The notes under the pieces: generated by a model
Database searches by the model: none
Told to the model about the DNA's origin: nothing
What the model saw: only the letters and a program-made list of their open reading frames with translations
Shown: piece after piece, positions 54,715-64,000 of the stretch
How positions within the stretch are numbered: the first letter of the stretch is position 1
Layout: the number at the start of each line of letters is the position of its first letter
Translations under genes and position numbers: made by a program
NCBI GenBank assembly: GCA_001247695.2
Contig: LGRX02034679.1
Location: 1 to 64,000 of the forward strand
Source of the DNA: Cymbomonas tetramitiformis
Lineage: Eukaryota; Chlorophyta; Pyramimonadophyceae; Pyramimonadales; Pyramimonadaceae
Direction: 5' to 3'
DNA length: 64,000 bases

Positions 54715-54960
54715 GTGCTCAGCGGTCAAGCCTGCCCCTCTGCCCTAACTGCTATTACCCAGTCCAGTGCACTAGAGAGTTTAGCCCTTGGGTTCTGCTA
54801 GGTGGTCAATGCCATGCTAACAGCATCTAGTCTGCAGCCATGCCTCATAACGGGAGGCTGCAGGATGAGGGCCTACGCCGGCAGGTCAAAGATGAAACCT
54901 AGCTTTGCACCCACCTAGCAGAAAAGGTGGATGCAAGAACCCCCGACTAGTGGAGCACGA
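54715..54960. other. Highly structured non-coding segment
   Basis: Contains a perfect 13-bp inverted repeat, TTCTGCTAGGTGG (54793-54805) with CCACCTAGCAGAA (54911-54923), enclosing smaller stems (GATGCTGTTAGCATG-type; CTGCAGCC...GAGGCTGCAG). It could be a SINE-like or ribozyme-bearing retroelement end. No tRNA-like box is seen. The rest of 54458-55332 holds nothing recognisable. Confidence 0.35.
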
Positions 54961-55332
54961 ACAGCAACGAACACGCTCCCAATCGGAGATTCAACTAGGG
55001 CGCCTATCCAAAGATACAGGCAGGTCAATGAGCTGACGTGTAATCACTGTCAGCCCCAGGGTTACCACTGTTTGTGAATGGGCAGTTTACAGTCAGGTTC
55101 TAGGATGTTCTGACAGAATATTGTGGTCTGTTGCTGCCACTTCCAGAATCCACGCCGCTGTCGCCGCTGAAAAACCCCCAGATGCGTCGTGGTGTGGGGG
55201 ACTAAAAGCGGTGTCCGGCCGTTTGCTCAGCTCTCGCGAGTGGCCACCTGTGATGGCGTTTGACTAACACAGGCAAGGCCAAGCAGTGCGTTCAGTGCAA
55301 CACACTAAGGAAGTACGCATCGGCGTTGGATC

Positions 55333-56151
55333 CTAAATGCACGAGTCGTGTACGTCAGTATCCAGGCCGTCCGCCTCGTGCCAAGGGTCCTCGTACTCGA
55401 GGTCGGCAATGTCCTCGTCCTCATGGCTACCAGGCTGCTCTGCTGCCTTCCCCTTTTTGCTGATTCGCGGCGGGCTTGGCGGCACCGATGGCGGCTTTCC
55501 GCTGCGCTTCTCACCAGGAGAGGGCGGTTGCTCTGTTGTCGATGTCCGCACGACGTCGCTGAAACTGCTGAAGTCGCTGACTGCTCCGCTGCCAGATGGC
55601 GGCGCAGCCAGACTGAAGTCTGTGGGCTGCACTTGCCCAGAGACTTTACCAAACGTAAACTTACCGCCTGGCACCACGGTTGGCATGGGGGAGCTGGTCG
55701 TGAAAAAACCCGTAGCTGCTGGCGGATGGTTCCGCTCCTCAGCTCTTCCTCTCGCCTTATGCCTCTGCGAGCTGCGTCGTTGCGTTCTGGCGCTGGGCCC
55801 CTGCGTGTGGGCGGTGCCTTGCGCGGATGGAGGAGGCGGAAAAGTCGATGTAGTCGCCAAGCCCGTCACGGTTTTGCTAGCCCGTTGAAATGCGGGAAAG
55901 CAAACCGTTGCTGCCGTCGCCACTGCACGAGTGGCGTGCAGAGCCAAGTATGTCAGGTTCTGCTGAGGCGTGAGCGCGATGGTCTCGTCGTCACCGATGC
56001 ACTCAGGCAGGGGTGCCCCTTGCCTTCGTGCAAGCCGTTGGGCTCTCAGCGCAGCCTGAGCCGTGCTGATGAGCAACTCCAAGCTCATTTCCGCAGCTTC
56101 GTGTTGCGGACTGGTCGCTAGTCCGCTCGATGCCGGCTTTCGCCCCCCCAT
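55333..56151 (-). CDS. Hypothetical Ala/Pro/Ser-rich protein, 272 aa
   Basis: Start taken at ATG 56151 (MGGRKPASSGLATSPQHEAA); the frame is open upstream to 56256 but the composition there changes to AT-rich. An N-terminal helical part (AEMSLELLISTAQAALRAQR), a low-complexity basic middle (RTQRRSSQRHKARGRAEER), then a Pro/Ser-rich region and an acidic end (HEDEDIADLEYEDPW). No family recognised. The single long exon, basic middle and repeat-rich surroundings would suit an ORF1/gag-type protein of a retroelement, but this is a guess. Confidence 0.45.
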   Translation of the reverse strand: MGGRKPASSGLATSPQHEAAEMSLELLISTAQAALRAQRLARRQGAPLPECIGDDETIALTPQQNLTYLALHATRAVATAATVCFPAFQRASKTVTGLATTSTFPPPPSAQGTAHTQGPSARTQRRSSQRHKARGRAEERNHPPAATGFFTTSSPMPTVVPGGKFTFGKVSGQVQPTDFSLAAPPSGSGAVSDFSSFSDVVRTSTTEQPPSPGEKRSGKPPSVPPSPPRISKKGKAAEQPGSHEDEDIADLEYEDPWHEADGLDTDVHDSCI

Positions 56152-56773
56152 ATCGTGAAAGCGCTCTTTAACACTAAATTCCTGCGTTAAATTTCGATAA
56201 TATCTTCCCTTTATCCATTTTATCGCCTGAAATTTATCATAAAAAATTTTGTGCAAGCAGCATCTCGCAGCCGTCCACCTTGACCGTTAACGATTATATA
56301 GTGTACATCGATGATAACCTGCAAGTGAGGTACTAATAGTGTATTATTATGACCATTGTCGTGACGTATTGCCTTTGCGACATGTTATGTTGTGACATGC
56401 TATGTTCGTGACATGTTATTCCCTGTCATGCGGGCCTTCGATGCCGGTCCCGAACGGCACTGTAGAACTCGGAGTCCAGTCTCTCGAACAAGTGCTGCCT
56501 TCGGGTCACCTCTGTCGGCTTCCAGTCAACCGCCCTCTTCTCGCAACAAGGCGGTGCTCCTTGGACAGCACATGCCGAGGATCCACGCGAGTTGGGTAGC
56601 GCAACGCCGAATACTCCTCCTGGTTAGCAACTCGCACAACAGCAGGAACGCACCCCTTAGCCAAGTCGATGAGGGCACGTCGCCCATCACGGTTGATCGG
56701 ACAGTCGGTGACCCGAGGAAGTGTCGCTCCGCTCCATGAGCTCCGAGAACGTGTCGTACACGAGCTTGTTCAC

Positions 56774-56910
56774 CTGTCGCGATTCTGGTCGTTGTCTCTG
56801 AGTTGAGTGGGTTTTGCGTAAGGGTTGAGCGTGGGTGGCTTGTGGACGTGGTTTGACGTATTGATAGTGCGTGGCTGCGTGCTATTTGAGGCGAGGAAAA
56901 CTTTAAGTAT
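56774..56910. repeat. 137-bp direct repeat, left copy
   Basis: CTGTCGCGATTCTGGTCGTT to GAGGCGAGGAAA...TTTAAGTAT. A second copy lies at 58698-58834 in the same orientation, about 97% identical by eye. It could be short LTRs of a small element or one dispersed repeat. Confidence 0.85.
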
Positions 56911-58697
56911 AGTTGTGACGTCGGATATCTCAGTTACGAGCTATCCTTCCAGAAAAACATAAACAACACTTTACAATTGGGCATTCACTGCTTTCGGCCC
57001 GTACGCCGTGCGCCCGAGCTGCGGAGTGGCTCCGGAGGTGAATGCCCACAGCTTGCCACAAGACCTAGTTGGCACCTTTCGAGCAGGCACGCACGGATTC
57101 ACGTCGGAACATATGTAAGAACTGCGGGCGAGAGCATGTCTCGAGCACGCGCATGGGAAAAGGGCATGGGTCAGGTATCTGAACGCAAGCTGGCGCGCCG
57201 CCAACCATGAATTCCCACAACCTGTCACACAGGTCCGTTCGGGGAATTCAACGTTGCCAACGCCTGCGCAGGTCGAATTCACAAAGATGAATCGATCATA
57301 CAAACTGTGGGGAAAATATGCGTTCGGCTACAACGTCGTCGAACGGCAAAAGTCAGATGTCACGGCTCGTGTTAGCGCGGCTACGGTTGTGCATTCCCAA
57401 ACGCCTGTCACATACGCCGGTTTGAGCATATACAGCAAGCAAGCCCTGCGGGGTTCGAATTCGCAAAGCAAATGGGGCAAAATATGGCATAAAGAGGCCT
57501 GGCGCATCGTGCGCACGCGTGGACACTGCTGAGAGTGCCTGTAGCGGTTCGCCGTCGCAGGTGTGAATTTACGGTAAACGCAGCTTCGGGCCATCTCGCC
57601 GCTACGCGCTCAACGGGGAAAATGCCACTCTGTGAGAATTCGCTAGTGTGTTTTGAATTCGCGAACGTTTTCGGACAGCTGCGGATCTCCACCGCTGCGG
57701 ACGGCGACGTGCGTGTCTACTGCTGCGCAACGTAGAACATGCCAGGCTGCAACGCGCTTCTGCCGCGCTGGCTCGTGGATTCGCAAAACGGGCGCGGGTC
57801 TAACTTGTGTTCACAGGATGTAGATTCAGGCTCAGATGGAAACACGAAAAGCAGGAAGGCAAACGAGCAACAAAGGGGGCAATTCACAGACAAAACAAGC
57901 ACACCGGCACGACTTCGCACATACCTCAGAGTGGCGTGCCAGCACTCTGGGGATCCGAACCAGACTCTTACAAACTGCTAGTGACAAAGATTTATGTAGA
58001 TCCACAGTATATACAACTATATATCATAGTTAATACCGAGCGTCTGGAAGGAAATATCACTGTATGGCAGAATGGTTTTGAAAAGGTTCGGATGTCTTTG
58101 CGAAAGCGGAAGCTAGCTAAATACTCGAGCGAGCACAGTGGAAGTCTGTGAAGGGCATTGTCGTTTCGGATGCTCTGCGACGATTGGTTACTTGTGACAG
58201 TGGCGTTTGGCTTCTACAAGCGCTTGCGTTCGCGTTGTCATGTCATGCGACGACAGAAGTTCGTCAGGCGTTGTCACATTGCGAAGCGGATTTGCGACGT
58301 CATGTTTGTCGCTTTGCGATGCTCGAGCGGCTCGAAGTGGTCGCGCGTCGCGGCGATGCTGATGTAGATTTGTGGCGATCGTCGTCATGGTATAAAATGT
58401 GACGTGAGTCTTGGATGAGTGATTGCGAAATGTTTTGGCGATCTGTAAACTTGAATGTAAGCTGGAGAGGCGCATAGCTGACGGGTGACAGTGACGTGGC
58501 TGTGGTCGCGATGTGAGCGGGCTTCTCCTTCGGGCGTCGGCGCCCCCCCTGTACGGTGATCTCATGGTGTCGGTCGTCATGGCAGCGTAACAGCGTGCCT
58601 GCAGACTAATGTGTTGGTTTTGTCGGGGATTGCGGACTTGTGGGCACCTCCCAGTGACCCCCTCTTGGGTCTTGGGTCGTGTTCAGAGTTGTGACAG
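56911..58697. other. 1.8-kb interval between 137-bp direct repeats
   Basis: No frame with recognisable motifs. Several GAATTC(G/A)(C/A)-A-A-A blocks recur (near 57275, 57460, 57655 and 57780), hinting at an old diverged repeat. If the flanking repeats are LTRs, this would be a non-coding, non-autonomous internal region. No polypurine tract or primer site was found. Confidence 0.3.
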
Positions 58698-58834
58698 CTG
58701 TCGCGATTCTGGTCGTTGTCTTTGAGTTGAGTGGGTTTTGCGTAAGGGTTGAGCGTGGGTGGCGTTGTGGACGTGGTTTGACGTATTGATAGTGCGTGGC
58801 TGCGTGCTATTTGAGGCGAGGAAATTTTAAGTAT
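58698..58834. repeat. 137-bp direct repeat, right copy
   Basis: Matches 56774-56910 with single-base differences (CTCTGAG/CTTTGAG, an extra G in GTGGCGTTGTGG, AAAACTTTAAG/AAATTTTAAG). TTGTGAC stands right after the left copy and right before the right copy. Confidence 0.85.
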
Positions 58835-58899
58835 CAACCCCCGGATGATGGCGTGCCGAGGGGACGACGTCATCTGGTACAGGATTTTCTCGGCTTGGA

Positions 58900-60225
58900 T
58901 GTGTGGTGAGCGGTGTTTCGGGCGTGTTGATTTGTAGTTGTTGTCTTGTTGTCTGCTGTTTTGGTTGCGGGTGTGTTGATTTCGTAGTTGATGGCTGGAT
59001 GTCTGCTGCTGTGGGGGCGGGCGCGTTGAACTTGTAGTTGATGGCTGAGCATGTGCGGCGGCTGCGGGCGTGTTGAACTTGGATGGTTCAGCGTGTGCGG
59101 GTGCGGGCGCGTTGATCTCGTAGTTGATTATTGAGTGTTTGTTTGCGGTTGCGGGCGCGTTGATTCGTCGTTGATGGGCTGAACGTCTGTTGTCGCGTCT
59201 GCGGGCGTGTTGACTTCGTAGGTGATGGTTGACCGCACGCGGGTGCGGGCGCGTTGATCTCGTAGTTGATGGCTTGAGTGTTTGCGGCTGCGGTTGCGGG
59301 GGCGTCGATCTCGTCGTTGATGGCTGAGTGGATGTGGTAGTGGTGTGCGTTAATCGCGTAGTTGATGGCTGAACGGCTGTGGTGGTGGTGAGTTGATTTC
59401 GTTGTCCGTGGCTGAGCGGATGCGGCTGTGGGTGTGTTGACCTCGTATATGATGGCTGAGTGGATGCGGCAGTGGTGCGCGTTGACCTCGTAGTTGATGG
59501 CTGAGTGGATGCGGCAGTGGTGCGCGTTGAACTCGTAGTTGATGATTGAACGGTTGTGGCGGTGGCGTGCTGATCTCGTAGTCGGTGGCTGACCGGCTGC
59601 GGCTTTGGGCGTGTTTATCTCGTAGTTGATGGCTTAGTGGATGTGGCAGTGGTGCGCGTTGACCTCGTAGTTGATGGCTGAGTGGCTGTGGCAGTGGTGC
59701 GCGTTGAACTTGTAGTTAATGATTGAACGGCTGTGGTGGTGGCGTGTTGACTTCGTAGTTGATGGCTGAGCGGATGCGGCTGTGGGCGTGTTGCGTAAGG
59801 GATGGTGAAAATGTGGAGTTGAGGCTTTTGGGAATGTTGCGTTAGGGATGGTGAAAACGTGGAGTTGGGGCGTTTGGGACCGTTGTGTTGGGGCTGCTGA
59901 AAATGTGGAGTTGGGGTTTTTGTTGCTGTGTGGTGGCACCGTAATGATGCGAGACGTGCTGTGGGTATTCCTTCCCCCCCCCAATCTGGGGCTCGGAGAC
60001 GCACGTGCATTGCATGGTGGAGGGGCGGATAGCGTAGTACGGGCCTGCGTGTCGGCTGATGGTGTTGGTGAGATGGCTGCGGCTGCGAGGTGACCGCGGA
60101 TGTAAGGTGACTGCGGCTGCGATGTGGCCGCGGCTGCGAGGTGACTACGGCTGCGAGGTGACTGCGTCTGCGAGGTGACCGCGCTCGCGAGGTGACTGCG
60201 GCTGCGAGGTGTGTCGACCTTGTAG
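58900..60225. repeat. Complex minisatellites of 45-60 bp and about 17 bp
   Basis: Units around TTGA(T/C)(C/T)TCGTAGTTGATGGCTGA followed by G(T/C)GGATGCGG(C/T) fill 58920-59790. A shorter GGCTGCGAGGTGACTGC array covers 60075-60215. Minus-strand frames of over 300 codons run across this region but only reflect the repeat and are not taken as genes. Confidence 0.8.
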
Positions 60226-60537
60226 TTGATGGTGCGGTGTGGCGTGGCCACAAGGCAAGGCGCGATGTCGGTGAAAAGGGCCATGCTGTTGCGACAGCTT
60301 GATGACGGAACGTTAGGGCTGGAGACGAGACGTTGAGGTTGTAATCGCTGTAGGTATTCCTTCCCCCCCACTTGGGGGCTAGGATACGCATACGTTGCTG
60401 AGCGGACGCGCCGGCTGCGTAGCGAGGGGTTGCACGGTAACCGCCAAGTCGGGCGGCGTGCCCGGAAGCGTTGTGGTCCATCTTGAATCGTGGATGCCCG
60501 GGTGCGCAATGATGTTGCAGTCCATGATATGTTGCTG

Positions 60538-61480
60538 GCGGCGTAGGTCCAGATGACATGGCTGTGCTGCTGCTGTTGGGGTAATGCGTACACCACTGTC
60601 GGATGCCGGGGCACCTTAGCCCTGCTGCTGCTGCTGCTGCTGGGACAGCGTGTTCGTGCGTCGGTCGGTGACTGGCATGGTTGAGCGTCAGTGCACGCGG
60701 CTGGCGGTGCGTTGGTCTCGTGGTTGGTGGCCGGAGCGTTTGTGTCTGCGGCTGGCGGTGCGTTGGTCTCGTGGTTGGTGGCCGGAGCGTCTGTGTCTGC
60801 GGCTGGCGGTGCGTTGTCTCGTGGTTGGTGGCCGGAGCGTCTGTGTCTATGTCTGCGGCTGGCGGTGCGTTGGTCTCGTGGCTGGTGGCCGGAGCGTCTG
60901 TGTCTGCGGCTGGCGGTGCGTTGGTCTCAGTAGTTGGTGGCCGGAGCGTCTGTGTCTATGTCTGCGGCTGGCGGTGCGCGATCCCGTGGTTGGTGGCCGG
61001 AGCGTTTTCTCTGTGCCTATGTCTGCGGCTGGCGGTGCGTTGGTCCTGTGGCTGGCGACCGGAGAGTCTGTGTCTGCGGCTGGCGTGCTGTCTCGTGGTT
61101 GGTGGCCGGAGCGTCTGTGTCTATGTCTGCGGCTGGTGCGTTGGTCTCATGGTTGGTGGCCGGAGCGTCTGTGTCTGCGGCTGGCGGTGCGTTGGTCTCG
61201 TGGTTGGTGGCCGGAGCGTCTATGTCTGCGGCTGGCGGTGTGTTGGTCTCGTGGTTGGTGGCCGGAGCGTCTAGTTCGCGGCTGGCGGTGCGTTGGTCTC
61301 GTGGTTGGTGGCCGGAGCGTCTGTGTCTGCGGCTGGCGGCGTAGGTCCAGATGACCTGGCTGGCTGCTGCTGTTGGGGCAACGCGTAATCACTGTGAGAT
61401 GCCGGGGCAGCTCAGCCCTGCTGCTGCTGCAGGTGGGACAGCGTGTTCGCGCGTTGGTCGGTGAATGGCCATGCAACACG
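60538..61480. repeat. 51-bp minisatellite flanked by about 140-bp direct repeats
   Basis: 60690-61340 holds about 12 copies of GCGGCTGGCGGTGCGTTGGT plus CTCGTGGTTGGTGGCCGGAGCGTCTGTGTCT (51 bp). The array is framed by two copies of a GGCGTAGGTCCAGATGAC ... GGGACAGCGTGTTCG block (60539-60660 and 61338-61450), each with a CTG microsatellite. The 51-bp period equals 17 codons, so frames stay open through it. Confidence 0.9.
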
Positions 61481-61623
61481 CTATTCGATGAAAACGACAT
61501 TATGGAATGTCATTTTTCAATTTAATTATAGATAGCTAAATAATTCCAAGGCGTACGAAAATAACGTATTTTCCGACGAGACGCGAGACGCACGTATCAA
61601 CGCGGGTGCCGGTGAGGCTAATA

Positions 61624-61966
61624 GATACGTACGTATGAGTGCTTATAATAAATTCACAAGCACATGCAAGCATTCAATGTGGTAAACACGATACAAAATA
61701 TGATGCGGTGACTAATTTCATTTTGTGCATGTGTTTTATTAATGTTCAGGACTAGCTGTTAGCTCTGCGACCACAGTCTACGCGGTATCTGCTCGGATAC
61801 GTACGTATGAGTGCTTATAATAAATTCACAAGCACATGCAAGCATTCAATGTGGTAAACACGATACAAAATATGATGCATTGACTAATTTCATTTTGTAC
61901 ATGTGTTTTATTAATGTTCAGGACTAGCTGTTAGCTCTGCGACCACAATCTACGCGGTATCTGCGT
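61624..61966. repeat. 172-bp tandem duplication
   Basis: Two nearly identical units starting GATACGTACGTATGAGTGCT at 61624 and 61796 and ending CTACGCGGTATCTGC. Very few differences (G/A, C/T), so recent. AT-rich, non-coding. The second copy ends about 45 bp before the 3' end of the methyltransferase-like gene. Confidence 0.92.
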
Positions 61967-62009
61967 TCATTCCAGGTTCAAGACAGGCATTTGGCACGGC
62001 GTGCACTAT

Positions 62010-63992
62010 TTACTCGGCTGGTGTGTCTCCGGCAGGTGCGGGGGTATCGCTGCCTCCTGGTGCGCCTTCTCCTGCCTCTTCTTCTTCCTCTTCATCTCCA
62101 TCTTCTCCTTCCTCTCCTTCTCTTGCCTCGGATTGATCAGAATCCGTGCCGGCTTCAGCGGGTCGATCTTTAGCGGGTTCTTCACCGTCCTCATCAGCCG
62201 ACTCGTTCATGTCCTTAGCGCAGTCGGCGATTTCTTTCGCCCTTTTGAGGTTTTCCTCCTCTATGCGTGCTTCCTCTTTGAGCTTCGCCGTTTCCTCGAG
62301 TGACATGCATTCCGTATCGCCGTTAGGCTCGTCGTTAATGTTCCCAATCCGCTGACTGGCTGCTAGCACCATGTCTTGGTCGGAGTCGAACGCGACAGCG
62401 TTCAAGCCGCACCGGAGAGCTGCCATTGTGGCCGTCGCGACCCCACACCCCGCATCCAAGATCCAGTTGGGTGACGAATCGTTGTTTAACTGGGCGAAAG
62501 GTGCGGGTCCCATCATGTGGCAGTTGATGAGCTCGATTAGCAGGTGCTGGGGCTTCTGGTGAGCGCATACCACTTTCCCCTCGTCTCGGAAGGGTTGCTT
62601 GACGACAGAATACCCCTCCAACACATTCGCCCTCGAGCCCGCCTCCGCATCCTTCGTCGAGAAGTCGAAGTCGCACATCCATGCTTTGCGAGTGGATTTT
62701 TCCCCGGACTCCTGGTCCGCCATTTGGAACCCGATGACAGCCGCTTCGAGGACATTGTACCGGATGGCTTTGTTGGCACCTACATCCTGGTTCTCCTTGC
62801 GCCACCATATGCGCTGGGCCCCACCGTTGCATTTGCTCTCCAGGATCTTCAGGAACCCAGTCTGCTGAGCAAACCCACAAAATAACAATATTGTCCAGTC
62901 CGGCGAGGTGGTGAGCGCCGCAAAGGCATCTATGAACTTGATCAGGTCGGGCTCGGATAACGCGTGCTCTGACAGCTCCGTATCGAAGTCGTATATAACG
63001 TCCAGTATTGTCCCCACGTAATTCATCTTCGGGACATTCTCGAGTTTCGTCAACTCGTCTTTGTAGATCATGTAGCCGGTTTGAACCGTCTTCCACTCGA
63101 ACTCTTTCTCAAGCAGTGCCTCCTTACCATCCTCCACAAGGGGGGAGGGAAGTGCCACCTATTATTATACCACAAACCGCTTGTTAATAGTTGAATGACC
63201 CAAAATTGCTAGCGCAATAAAACATGCAACTACATGAGGAGCACGACTATTACAACAAAGAATGTTGAAAGAACGCACACCTTAACTGTATTGGGGACGT
63301 AGTTGACGGGCAGCCGCCCGAGGTCTCCCTCTCCGGCCTGACACCGGGAAAGCCACGTGTTGCAGTCTGCGACGAATTGGACGATGGCCTTGGGAACCGT
63401 GAGCTGACTCCCCCCTCGCCCACTTTTTACCTTGTTTCACCGCCTTGATGCATCGCTCGATGGCCTCCTGGCAAGCCCAAATCTCACCGTATTTCCTCTC
63501 AAAAGCAGTCCAATTCTCCACCCCAGATTGCGACACGATCCAGGCCTGAACGTTGCGTTGGGCCTTGAACCTCTTCAGGGTGTCAATCGCCTCTGCGATG
63601 GTGATCTCAGTGATCAGGATTTTCTTCAGAACGCCGTTCAAGTAATCAACCTCCACGTCCGAGTGAAACCCGAGCATCGTCTGGAAAAAGGACATGTTCA
63701 ACTCCTTCTTCTCGCTCTCCTTCACGATCGCCTGCTGCAAAGGCTGTGCCGGCTGACCGACACTCAACGTGTTACCGGCGCTTCGAGGAACACGCCTAGA
63801 CCTGGCCTTGCCACCCGACTTCTTCTTCTTGAGGTCGGCACCTACATCCTTCAACGCCTCCTCCGCCCCAGACGTCTCGGTAGTCATGTCAACGATCTCA
63901 CTCTCCGGAGTCCAGGTCTTGCGTTTCTTACCCGACCCCTTGGTGGGGGTCTTAGTCTGCCCCTTCAGAATACGCAATTCGTACGCATGCAT
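62010..63992 (-). CDS. Beta-class amino-methyltransferase-like gene, two exons, one frameshift, 5' end at or past the window edge
   Basis: Exon 63992-63281 ends at VPNTVK|GTGTGC; the intron is 63159-63280; exon 63158-62010 starts at TAATAG|GTGGCACTT, phase 0. Within the first exon a C6 run (63410-63415; G6 in sense) breaks the frame; with one G fewer the frame continues into SQLTVPKAIVQFVADC, which joins the next exon correctly. The second exon has a motif IV region (ILDVIYDF, where DPPY would be expected), a 'LLFCGF' strand, KPQHLLIELI, and a C-terminal motif I-like ILDAGCGVATATMAALRCG with FDSD, i.e. the permuted order of beta-class DNA amino-methyltransferases. The degenerate catalytic motif makes activity doubtful. 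The last 90 residues are acidic (runs of Glu). The N-terminal 100 residues are Lys/Ser-rich. It may begin at ATG 63992 or earlier. Confidence 0.55.
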
Positions 63993-64000
63993 GATTCTAA

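Noticed and set aside
57430..57480. tRNA gene suggested by GGTTCGAATTC
   Set aside because: No matching A box, acceptor stem or anticodon arm around it; the motif is part of a recurring GAATTC-containing repeat.
59615..60614. Minus-strand frames of over 300 codons
   Set aside because: Low-complexity translation of minisatellites, open in two frames at once.
60650..61354. Overlapping plus-strand frames of up to 234 codons
   Set aside because: They exist in several frames because a 51-bp, stop-free unit is repeated; no start context, splice support or motif.
63394..63416. A 23-nt mini-intron in the methyltransferase gene
   Set aside because: GT...AG borders exist, but a single-base change in the six-G run explains the frame break more simply, and other introns in the window are 120 nt or longer.

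Overview
This is eukaryotic nuclear DNA from a protist, most likely an alga or a related flagellate. Host genes are split by GT-AG introns. The host-like DNA is GC-rich, repeat-laden and dense in retroelements, and an AT-rich virophage-like insertion (about 19.55-23.95 kb) stands out by composition. A chlorarachniophyte such as Bigelowiella, whose genome is known to carry provirophages, is one candidate; the sequence alone cannot settle this.

Layout. (1) 1-19.5 kb: two large Ty3/gypsy-type retrotransposons, A and B, head to tail. Their pol encodes protease, RT, RNase H, a phage-type N6-adenine methyltransferase-like domain, integrase, a chromodomain and a phage-type C5-cytosine methyltransferase-like domain. 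B is open from end to end (gag plus a roughly 2,700-codon pol). A has one in-frame TGA. A further acidic ORF follows A's polypurine tract. (2) 19.5-23.95 kb: an AT-rich virophage/PLV/giant-virus-like block with a TV-Pol-like plus SF3 helicase protein, two small genes and an adenine methyltransferase cut off at its 3' end. G-rich inverted repeats follow two genes. (3) 23.95-28.2 kb: a decayed pol fragment (C) of the A/B type, abutting on the opposite strand a different retroelement fragment (D) with membrane segments before an RT-proximal region. (4) 28.2-30.0 kb: a 1.8-kb element with terminal inverted repeats and an internal 182-bp satellite. (5) 30.0-36.4 kb: a non-LTR retrotransposon with a Ulp1-like protease, an APE-type endonuclease, RT, a zinc-binding motif and a PD-(D/E)XK-like C-terminus, broken by three frameshifts. 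(6) 36.9-39.4 kb: a candidate split gene whose 102-nt, phase-1, symmetric exon is tandemly triplicated, then a 44-bp minisatellite. (7) 39.4-44.1 kb: satellites and unassigned DNA.

(8) 44.1-54.5 kb: two host genes, transcribed divergently. On the minus strand is a nine-exon cytochrome b5-acyl-CoA dehydrogenase fusion (524 aa). On the plus strand is a nine-exon USB1/Mpn1 U6 snRNA phosphodiesterase (about 272 aa). Both were reconstructed here exon by exon with consistent splice phases, and both carry minisatellites in introns. (9) 54.5-62.0 kb: a structured repeat, a hypothetical gene, a pair of 137-bp direct repeats and several minisatellites (45-60 bp, 51 bp) plus a 172-bp duplication. (10) 62.0-64.0 kb, minus strand: a two-exon beta-class amino-methyltransferase-like gene running to or past the window edge.

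The most unusual content is the pair of DNA-methyltransferase-like domains of opposite chemistry (N6-A and C5-C) carried together with a chromodomain inside one retrotransposon polyprotein, seen in two diverged copies. Together with the methyltransferases in the viral block and at the right edge, the window has four distinct methyltransferase-type genes or domains. All domain names come from motifs read by eye; no database search was run.
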